Assembly: GCA_016928395.1 (NCBI GenBank)
Contig: JAFGKV010000005.1
Coordinates: forward strand, 1-15,952
Length of the DNA: 15,952 nucleotides
Origin: Candidatus Fermentibacterota bacterium
Lineage (GTDB): Bacteria; JAFGKV01
Direction of reading: 5' to 3'
The notes under the pieces are model-generated. The model was given only the letters and a program-made list of their open reading frames with translations, did not search any database and had not been told where the DNA came from. The position numbers and the translations under genes are program-made. Every line of letters begins with the position of its first letter. The stretch's first letter is position 1. Positions 7,303 through 13,588 of the stretch are shown here, piece by piece.

Positions 7303-8366
7303 TGCGCGGGAGATGGGGCACCCTCTTGTATGTCTCACTGTGGTGCGGAGTGCTGGTACTGATCGGTATCGTGCTGCTGCTTCGTTTCGCGGTGTCGCCC
7401 ACCCGCGTGATGATACCGCTTTCCGCCTACCTGCCGTTTTTGATCATCCCGTATGCGGTCGTTACCTCCCTGCTTGGCCTCGTCGTTCGCCATTGGTGTA
7501 GAATCATGCGGGTCTCTCTGATTGCGGCAGCAGTTCTCCTCCCCGTGACAGTATACGGCCCCCGGCTCATGCCCAGCCTGCATCCACCCGGCCCGGGAAT
7601 GGTCCGCGTGGCTACCTGGAATGTCTTCCTGTGCCGGCACGGGGTCTCGGGTGTTCGTGAGACCATCGGCACACTGGGGGCGGATATCATTGCGCTCCAG
7701 GAAGTCGTCGGGGTGGAAGACGACTCCACCGATTCGGCGCAGTTGACGTCGCTGGTGAAGCCGTTGGGCTACACATGCGAGTTTGTTGGATACCGGCCCT
7801 GGCGGCCCGGGCGTCAGCCCGGCATGGCCATCTGCGTGCGCGACCCAGTGAAGCTGCTCTCTTTGGAACGTCGAACCTATCACCCCTCCGGTCAATGGCG
7901 CTACGTGTTTGTGGAGGTGGAAGTCGAAGGTACACGGCTCAACGTGGTAGTCCCGCATCTCTACCCCTTTGCCCTGGGCACCGTTGGTCAGAGCGAGCGC
8001 AACGATTTGAAGAGCAACCTCCGTCGGTTCGGTCGTCGTATTGGGGCAACCACCCTCTGGCATCTCCGTGAGGGGAATGAACTAGTGCGCTTGGTTGGCA
8101 CCTTTCGCGACCCCACCATCATCATGGGCGATTTCAACACCGCACCGGACCATCCGATTCACTGGCGGTTGAGGCGGCATCTCGTCGATTGCCTTTCCGC
8201 GGCGGGGAAGGGGCTCTCTCCCACGTTTACGTTCTTTCTCCCCGTACGAATCGACTACATCTACGTGACGAAATCGATCCGCGTGCACGCTGCCTCGGTC
8301 ATCCCCACCTCGGCATCCGATCATCGCCCCGTAGTCGCCGTGCTCAGCGTGCCCGGCCGTTCCTGA
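7302..8366 (+). CDS. Membrane-anchored endonuclease/exonuclease/phosphatase (EEP) family protein
   Basis: Predicted 354-residue protein with three membrane segments (about 7-28, 38-61 and 70-87) followed by an EEP hydrolase domain (about 100-350). The metal-dependent active site is complete: ATWNVF (Asn107), IIALQEV (Glu134), VVVPHL (His219), MGDFNT (Asp277, Asn279), RIDYIYV (Asp318) and SDHRPVV (Asp340, His341). Proteins of this build probably act as extracytoplasmic phosphodiesterases or phosphatases on lipids, phosphosugars or nucleic acid; the sequence does not reveal the substrate. An odd number of membrane segments after a basic N terminus would put the catalytic domain outside the cytoplasm. 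ATG 7302 overlaps the upstream stop by one base, with GGTGGG-type purines before it. The in-frame ATG at 7242 would only add overlap and lacks a hydrophobic start. Confidence 0.85.
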   Translation: MRGRWGTLLYVSLWCGVLVLIGIVLLLRFAVSPTRVMIPLSAYLPFLIIPYAVVTSLLGLVVRHWCRIMRVSLIAAAVLLPVTVYGPRLMPSLHPPGPGMVRVATWNVFLCRHGVSGVRETIGTLGADIIALQEVVGVEDDSTDSAQLTSLVKPLGYTCEFVGYRPWRPGRQPGMAICVRDPVKLLSLERRTYHPSGQWRYVFVEVEVEGTRLNVVVPHLYPFALGTVGQSERNDLKSNLRRFGRRIGATTLWHLREGNELVRLVGTFRDPTIIMGDFNTAPDHPIHWRLRRHLVDCLSAAGKGLSPTFTFFLPVRIDYIYVTKSIRVHAASVIPTSASDHRPVVAVLSVPGRS

Positions 8367-8440
8367 TGAGCGCGCTACGCATCACCGAGAGGCGGCATTG
8401 CATGACGGCGAGGTGGGCTTTTCGATAGAGAGGAGCTTCG

Positions 8441-8848
8441 ATGAATCTGAATGTGCTGCTGAGTGTCCGCTCTTCTCGTGAACACGTAGTCCGCGAGAGT
8501 GACACGGCCCGGGCATACGGTTCGGGAGGAGTCGATGTTCTGGCCACTCCCGCTCTGATTGCCCTCATTGAGAGCGCTGCCCGCGACACCGTGCAGCATA
8601 CCCTTCCACCCGGGCACACCACGGTGGGGAGTTTCGTAAAGATGCACCATCTGGCTCCCACACCTGTGGGACACACCGTGCGGGTGGATGTGTGCGTGAT
8701 GAGCATCGAAGGGAGGAGAATCATGTTTGATGTCAGAGGGTATGACAGCGCGGGCCTCATTGCCGAGGGAGAGCATGAGCGTGTCGTGATTGACTTGGCC
8801 CGATTCACCACGAAGGCGGCCGAGAGACGTGGGGAGTCTTCGCTGTGA
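8441..8848 (+). CDS. FlK-like hot-dog fold acyl-CoA thioesterase
   Basis: Predicted 135-residue single-domain hot-dog protein of the fluoroacetyl-CoA thioesterase-like family. The family pattern is clear: ARAYGSGGVDVLATPALIALIE, HTTVGSFVKMHHLAPTPVG, then GRRIMFDVRGYDSAGLIAEGEHERVVID. The catalytic trio of FlK (Thr42, Glu50, His76) lines up with Thr36, Glu44 and His70 here, with identical spacing. Most family members outside Streptomyces cattleya do not act on fluoroacetyl-CoA and are general or unknown acyl-CoA thioesterases. The start is firm: GAGGAG lies 5 bases before the ATG. The stop overlaps the GTG of the peptidase gene by four bases (GTGA), so the two are translated together. Confidence 0.9.
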   Translation: MNLNVLLSVRSSREHVVRESDTARAYGSGGVDVLATPALIALIESAARDTVQHTLPPGHTTVGSFVKMHHLAPTPVGHTVRVDVCVMSIEGRRIMFDVRGYDSAGLIAEGEHERVVIDLARFTTKAAERRGESSL

Positions 8849-10659
8849 GTGGGCCTCCCACCCGCGAGCAAGTCCCCAAAGAACACCGGTGGGACATCGA
8901 GGCGCTGTGCGCCACCGATGATGCCTGGGAGAGCGACTTCGTGGCAACTGAGGGCTTCTCTGACGATATGGCGGCTCGAAAGGGCACGCTGGGAAACTCC
9001 GCACCCGAGCTGGCTTCGGCCTTGAGCCTGTTCTTCTCGCATCAAAGAACCTTTGAGCGGCTACATACCTATGCACATCATCGCCGCGACGAGGATCTTT
9101 CCCGGGGCACCTACCAGGACATGAACGCCCGCATCTCGAGTCGGATCTCGGCCTATGAAGCGGCAACATCGTTTCTGAGGCCGGAGATCCTTGCCATACC
9201 TGGCGATGTCATGTCTACGTGGCTCCTCGACGAGAATCTCGCACCGTACTCCGTATGGCTTGGGTACCTCCTGCGTTACAGACCGCACACACTGAGCCAG
9301 ACAGAGGAGCGCCTCATCGCCATGGCAAAGGAGCCCCTCGGCGGTTTCCAGCGGGTGTTCGGCATGGTCAACAACGCCGACCGGCCTCGACGGTTGCCGA
9401 GTATTCGCGATGAAGCGGGAGACGCGGTTCAACTTACCAATGCGAACTTCGGCGCGTTCATGGAATCTCCTGAGCGCCGGGTCCGCCACGATGCCTTCGG
9501 GGGATTTTATGCCGAGCTGGCCGGCAATACCGATACGCTGTCTGCGCTGCTGGACAGCGAAATCCGCACCCACGTGTTCCTGGCCAGGACGCGCCGGTAC
9601 CCTTCCTCCTTGGAAGCTTCCCTGTTCCACGATCAGGTGGATGTCGCAGTGTACGAAGCGCTCATCTCGGCGGTACGCGATGCAATGGCAGGGATACATG
9701 ACTACTACGCGCTGAAGCGGGATGTGCTCGGATTGGATGCGCTCAACATCTATGATAGTATGGCGCCGATTTCCTCAACACCCACCCGTCGCTACACCTA
9801 TGATGAAGCCCAGACCATCGTGCTGGAAGGGTTGGCGCCCTTAGGTGACGAGTATGTCGATGATTTGCGCCGGGGCCTCCAGTCGGGATGGGTGGATCGT
9901 TTTGAAAACAAGGGCAAGCGTTCCGGAGCCTACTCCGGGGGATGCTATGACTCGTATCCTTACATCCTGCACAACTTCAACGGCACCCTGGACTCAGTCT
10001 TCACCTTAGCCCATGAGGCGGGGCATTCCATGCATAGCCTCCTCTCCCGGCGGCATCAGCCCTACCACATGGCCGACTATCCGATTCTCGTCGCCGAGGT
10101 CGCCTCGGTCACCAATGAGATGCTGCTTCTGCACTACCTATTGAGCAGGGCATCCAATGACGCCGAACGTGCGGTACTCATCAATCACCTGGTCGGTGAT
10201 TTCCGCTCCACCATCTTTCGTCAGACCATGTTCGCCGAATTTGAACGGATGATCCATGCCCGGGTCGAGCAGGGGGGATCGCTGACCACTGACTACCTGA
10301 ACGACACCTATCTAACACTGGTGCGCGACTATCACGGCGATGCGTTTGCCTTTGATGAGACTGATCGCCCCATCCGGTGCGAATGGAGCAGGGTGCCCCA
10401 CTTCTACTACAATTTCTACGTCTACAAGTACGCCACCGGAATGGCGGCCGCGGTAGCCATCAGTTCGAGGATAGTGACCGGCGACCGTGATGCCCGTGAG
10501 GGCCACCTCAGGTTGCTGCGCGCGGGCTCGTCCAAGCCGCCACTGGAGGTGCTCAGAGATGCCGGCATCGACCTGGCCAGTAGACAGCCCGTGACTGAGG
10601 CACTTTCGCAGCTCTCCATCTTGGTGGAGCAGCTTCGGGGTCTGCTCCGTGTCCAATGA
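8845..10659 (+). CDS. pepF: Oligoendopeptidase F, M3 family zinc metallopeptidase
   Basis: Predicted 604-residue cytoplasmic peptidase that hydrolyses short peptides. The zinc site is complete: HEAGH (His390, Glu391, His394) with the third ligand Glu418 in VAEVASVTNEM. The N-terminal RWDIEALCATDDAWE and FERLHTYAHHRRDEDLS, and the C-terminal HFYYNFYVYKYATGMAAAVAIS, are typical of PepF. The length is normal for the family. The GTG start at 8845 overlaps the thioesterase stop and has GGGGAG 8 bases upstream. PepF recycles peptides from protein turnover or signal peptides. The pairing with a thioesterase does not suggest a specific pathway. A candidate terminator follows at 10685-10712. Confidence 0.93.
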   Translation: MSGPPTREQVPKEHRWDIEALCATDDAWESDFVATEGFSDDMAARKGTLGNSAPELASALSLFFSHQRTFERLHTYAHHRRDEDLSRGTYQDMNARISSRISAYEAATSFLRPEILAIPGDVMSTWLLDENLAPYSVWLGYLLRYRPHTLSQTEERLIAMAKEPLGGFQRVFGMVNNADRPRRLPSIRDEAGDAVQLTNANFGAFMESPERRVRHDAFGGFYAELAGNTDTLSALLDSEIRTHVFLARTRRYPSSLEASLFHDQVDVAVYEALISAVRDAMAGIHDYYALKRDVLGLDALNIYDSMAPISSTPTRRYTYDEAQTIVLEGLAPLGDEYVDDLRRGLQSGWVDRFENKGKRSGAYSGGCYDSYPYILHNFNGTLDSVFTLAHEAGHSMHSLLSRRHQPYHMADYPILVAEVASVTNEMLLLHYLLSRASNDAERAVLINHLVGDFRSTIFRQTMFAEFERMIHARVEQGGSLTTDYLNDTYLTLVRDYHGDAFAFDETDRPIRCEWSRVPHFYYNFYVYKYATGMAAAVAISSRIVTGDRDAREGHLRLLRAGSSKPPLEVLRDAGIDLASRQPVTEALSQLSILVEQLRGLLRVQ

Positions 10660-10684
10660 GGGTTCCTGCTGCTCGGGATCACTG

Positions 10685-10712
10685 CCCACGGCCAAGCGGG
10701 ATCGTGGGTTTT
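10685..10712 (+). terminator. Candidate rho-independent terminator after pepF
   Basis: CCCACG (10685-10690) and CGTGGG (10703-10708) form a 6-bp stem, 7 bp if a G-U pair is counted. The loop is 12 bases and TTTT follows at 10709-10712. The T-run is short and the loop long, so termination may be partial. It lies in the 97-bp gap before the chalcone-isomerase-like gene. Confidence 0.4.
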
Positions 10713-10725
10713 CAACCACTCAAAC

Positions 10726-10739
10726 GTCGCAGATGCGAC
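10726..10739 (+). other. Small inverted repeat upstream of the chalcone-isomerase-like gene
   Basis: GTCGC and GCGAC flank AGAT as a perfect 5-bp stem with a 4-base loop, ending 5 bases before the AAGGAAGG ribosome site. It could be a leader hairpin or half-site operator. It is short enough to occur by chance in GC-rich DNA. Confidence 0.25.
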
Positions 10740-10756
10740 ACCAAAAGGAAGGCCAT

Positions 10757-11314
10757 ATGGCAAGGCTTCTGGGTGTGCTGTTTCTTCTCGGCCTGTGTGA
10801 GTTCGTAAGCGCGGGTCAGCTCTCTGGAGTCACACTGCCCGACACGATCACGGTAGACGACGGGACTTTAGTGCTCAACGGCATGGGTCAGCGGAAAAAA
10901 ATGTGGGTGGAGGTGTACGTTGCGGGCCTCTACCTGCCATCGAGAACGAGCGAAGCGGGCGAAATACTCGAAGCCGACGCGCCGTGGCGTCTCGTTATGC
11001 ACTTCCTTCACAAGAAGGTTGACAAGGATAAGCTTGACGGCGCGTGGAATGACGGGTTCAAGAACAACTCCCCCGACCTGCTCACCACCCATGCCGAGGA
11101 TATCGACCGTTTCCTCGCATGCTTCCCGGACATCGTCAAGGGGCAGGAGGTGATCCTGACGTTTTCCCCCGCCGCAGGGCTTCAGGTTGACGTGGCAGGC
11201 GAGACAAAGGACACCTTCACCTCGCGTGGCTTTGCCCAAGGCGTGCTCTCCATTTGGCTGGGCCCCAAACCGCCCTCGGCTGATCTCAGAAAGGGACTAC
11301 TGGGAATTCAGTAG
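10757..11314 (+). CDS. Exported chalcone isomerase-like protein
   Basis: Predicted 185-residue protein. A signal peptide is evident (MARLLGVLFLLGLCEFVSA, cleavage near residue 19), so the mature protein is periplasmic or secreted. The body matches the bacterial chalcone isomerase-like domain: LNGMGQRKKMWVEVYVAGLYLP at about 38-59, LVMHFLHKKVDKDKLDGAWNDGF, and a GQEVILTFSPAAGLQVDVAGE plus FAQGVLSIWLGPKPPSADLRKGLLG ending. Bacterial members are not flavonoid enzymes as far as known; fatty-acid or small-ligand binding has been proposed for the fold. The ATG has AAGGAAGG just upstream. A small perfect inverted repeat (GTCGC-AGAT-GCGAC, 10726-10739) sits directly before the ribosome site. The gene converges on the TPR gene across a strong hairpin. 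Confidence 0.85.
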   Translation: MARLLGVLFLLGLCEFVSAGQLSGVTLPDTITVDDGTLVLNGMGQRKKMWVEVYVAGLYLPSRTSEAGEILEADAPWRLVMHFLHKKVDKDKLDGAWNDGFKNNSPDLLTTHAEDIDRFLACFPDIVKGQEVILTFSPAAGLQVDVAGETKDTFTSRGFAQGVLSIWLGPKPPSADLRKGLLGIQ

Positions 11315-11326
11315 CCGCGCGACGTC

Positions 11327-11362
11327 GCGGCGAGGCGGCCACTCCGTGCCCCGCCTCGCCGC
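11327..11362. terminator. GC-rich hairpin between convergent genes, likely bidirectional terminator
   Basis: GCGGCGAGGCGG (11327-11338) and CCGCCTCGCCGC (11351-11362) are perfect reverse complements, a 12-bp stem with a 12-base loop. It fills most of the 57-bp gap between two converging genes and can fold in both transcripts. Neither side has a T-tract, so it may act as a transcription barrier, a rho-dependent pause site or a 3'-end protecting stem rather than a classic intrinsic terminator. Confidence 0.55.
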
Positions 11363-11371
11363 CCAGCGCCC

Positions 11372-13588
11372 TTACTCCCTCAAGATGGCCTGGGCTTCTG
11401 CGGCGAAGACACCGCCGGGCGCGCGCCGCAGATACTCGGCAAAGAGCGTACGCGCCGAGTCATGTCGCCCCTGCGACAACCGGAGACGGCCCAAGTGACG
11501 ATACGCATCGGCAAGGTCGGGCCAACGAACCAGCGTCTGAAGGAGCACACTGTCTGCCGCGTCCTCCTTGCCATCGAGCCCATACACCTCTCCGAGATTG
11601 GCCCAGGCCAAGGCGAGATCCGGAGCCAATGCCACTGCTTTGGAAAAGCTCGACTCCGCAGCGGCCAAGAGGCCCGCGGATCGCAGGGAAACGCCCAAAT
11701 CATTGGCAATGGTGGCGTCCTCAGGGAGCATGACGCCGGCAACACGGAGAAGCTTCACGGCGTCTCCGATCCGCCGCTGGTGCAGAGCCTCTCGTCCCCA
11801 TGCCGCCATGTGGTCACCCGCCCTGGGCTTGGCAAGCCCCTGTCCAAGAGCGGTGCGCACCGCTTCCAGCGCTTCATCCTCTCTGCCGGCCAGGGTCAGG
11901 GCCTGCGCCAGGGTCATCCAGGTCGTGGTGTCGATCTCCGTGAGCGTCGCTGCCCGCTGCAGCGCCGGTACGGCATCATCAGGCTGCCCCATGCGCAGAT
12001 AGCAAAGGCCAATGTTGAGATGGGCCGAGGCTGCCGTACCGTCTCTGGCGATTACCTCGCCTAACAGGTTCAGCGCTTCCGGACACCGGTCCATGGTGCG
12101 CCATGTGCCGGCGAGATTGGCACTGAACAGGGGATGTCCGGGCGCCAGCCTGAGGGCCTGGACGAAACAGGATTCAGCCTCGGCCAGCCTTCCCAACTGG
12201 TAGTAGGCAACCCCCAGATTGTCCCATGCATCAGGATTGGCCCGGTCGCGAACCAAAGCCGATTCACTCAACGCCACGGCATGACCCGGGAAGCCGCCGC
12301 GGGTCTCCTCCAATGCGAGATTGGTGAACCCCAGGGCAGACTGAGGCGCCCGCCGGGCCACCCACGTGAACAGCGCCCGGTCGTCAACCCAGTTGGCTGA
12401 TGCATGATGGGTGATCGCACCCCACAGCATCAAGACAACGAGAAACGCACCCCGCAGCCCACGGCGATGCCACGGAAGATTCCGAAGACCCAGCACGACG
12501 CCCAGAAGTGGGGCGTAGAGAAAACGTTCCGCCATGTAGGACGGCCCGGCCAGCCTGATCGGAACGATATTGGCCACCGGGATCAAGAGCAGAAGGAAGA
12601 GCACCACACCATCCCGGAATCCCCCGCGCAAGTAGCCGGTCAACCAGGCCCACACCGCCAGGAGCACGGCCGCGAATCCCAGCCATGCTTCCACGTCGGC
12701 AGGGGAGAGGGCGTCCGTGTAGTGCACGGGGTTGGGAAAGAACGGAAGCACGGTGAAACGCAGGTATCCAAAAATCGTCTTGCCGACAAGAATCACGTGG
12801 TCCAGCGAACTGCTCAGCGGGATGGCGAGATCTCGGGAGACGACGAGAGATCCCAGAACCGAAGCGCGCAGGGCCAGGTAGGCAAAAAGGGCAACGGCAT
12901 AGGGAGCATATCCACGGATCGAGCGCAATCGTCTAGTCGTGGCGGCGGACCCTCCTGCGACATCCGGCCAGAGGTACCGGTCTGCATACCATGCCAGTGC
13001 CGGCATGGTGACGGCCATCTCCTTGGAGGCCAGTGCAAGACCATAGACCACCGCGGCAGCCCACCGCAGGCGCCACGAAGCCCCGACCAACGCTCGCCGG
13101 TGCAGCAGCAAGGCACACAGCATGCACGTCATTGCCAGAAGGTCGAACCTGCTTGAGATGAACACGACCCCCTCCACCCGCGAGGGGTGCACGGCGAACA
13201 CCGCCGCAGCCGCGAACGCAACCAGGGGCGAACACTTCAGTAGCGCCAGAAACCGCAAGACCAGCAGAGTCGCCGCGCAGTGCAGGACTAAGTTCTCAAG
13301 GTGGTACCAGAGCGGTCGCGGCCCAAACACCGCATAGTCTAAGAAGAAGCTGAAGTAACCCAGGGGTCTGAAGTAGCTGGGCGAGATGATGAATAGTGAC
13401 CGCAGCGATGAGAGGATAAGTTCCGGGCGCCGGTAGTTCGGGTGGTCCAGCAGGAGGAGATCATCATCCCAGACGAAGTCTCCGCCGAGACCGGGGAGAA
13501 ACGCCACGACATTGAGCGCCACCAAAGCGGCGCCCACGATCCACCAGAGTCTACCCCGCCTCGTCACCGGCGAAGAGTGCGGTCTCAT
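11372..13588 (-). CDS. TMTC-like polytopic membrane protein with C-terminal TPR repeats
   Basis: Predicted 738-residue protein. Residues about 15-395 carry roughly ten membrane segments; about 415-738 are TPR repeats (clear units at NPDAWDNLGVAYYQLGRLAE, ASAHLNIGLCYLRMGQPDDA and LAWANLGEVYGLDGKEDAAD). The membrane part resembles GT-C glycosyltransferases of the TMTC type. It has an acidic first external loop FVWDDDLLLLDH (Asp41-43), the HPSRVEGVVFISSRFDLL stretch (134-151) that parallels HPxxxEAVxxxxxRxDLL of TMTC proteins, a KE motif at 189-190 and MAERFLYAP (352-360). Eukaryotic TMTCs transfer mannose to proteins; for bacterial relatives donor and acceptor are unknown, probably a polyprenyl-phosphate sugar outside the membrane. 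The ATG overlaps the priA stop by four bases (ATGA), so translation is coupled. Confidence 0.85.
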   Translation of the reverse strand: MRPHSSPVTRRGRLWWIVGAALVALNVVAFLPGLGGDFVWDDDLLLLDHPNYRRPELILSSLRSLFIISPSYFRPLGYFSFFLDYAVFGPRPLWYHLENLVLHCAATLLVLRFLALLKCSPLVAFAAAAVFAVHPSRVEGVVFISSRFDLLAMTCMLCALLLHRRALVGASWRLRWAAAVVYGLALASKEMAVTMPALAWYADRYLWPDVAGGSAATTRRLRSIRGYAPYAVALFAYLALRASVLGSLVVSRDLAIPLSSSLDHVILVGKTIFGYLRFTVLPFFPNPVHYTDALSPADVEAWLGFAAVLLAVWAWLTGYLRGGFRDGVVLFLLLLIPVANIVPIRLAGPSYMAERFLYAPLLGVVLGLRNLPWHRRGLRGAFLVVLMLWGAITHHASANWVDDRALFTWVARRAPQSALGFTNLALEETRGGFPGHAVALSESALVRDRANPDAWDNLGVAYYQLGRLAEAESCFVQALRLAPGHPLFSANLAGTWRTMDRCPEALNLLGEVIARDGTAASAHLNIGLCYLRMGQPDDAVPALQRAATLTEIDTTTWMTLAQALTLAGREDEALEAVRTALGQGLAKPRAGDHMAAWGREALHQRRIGDAVKLLRVAGVMLPEDATIANDLGVSLRSAGLLAAAESSFSKAVALAPDLALAWANLGEVYGLDGKEDAADSVLLQTLVRWPDLADAYRHLGRLRLSQGRHDSARTLFAEYLRRAPGGVFAAEAQAILRE

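Noticed and set aside
8398-8426. Possible promoter (TTGCAT ... TTCGAT) before the thioesterase gene
   Set aside because: The -10 matches only three of six consensus bases. The 74-bp gap may still hold a promoter, but I cannot support this one.
8344-9169. Two long minus-strand open frames over the thioesterase and pepF start
   Set aside because: Both are antisense to genes with intact catalytic motifs. Their products are Ser/Arg/Pro-rich and match nothing I know.
12404-13156. 250-codon plus-strand open frame inside the TMTC-like gene
   Set aside because: It is a shadow of a clear membrane-protein gene on the other strand. The product is rich in Gln, Gly and Arg with no recognisable domain.
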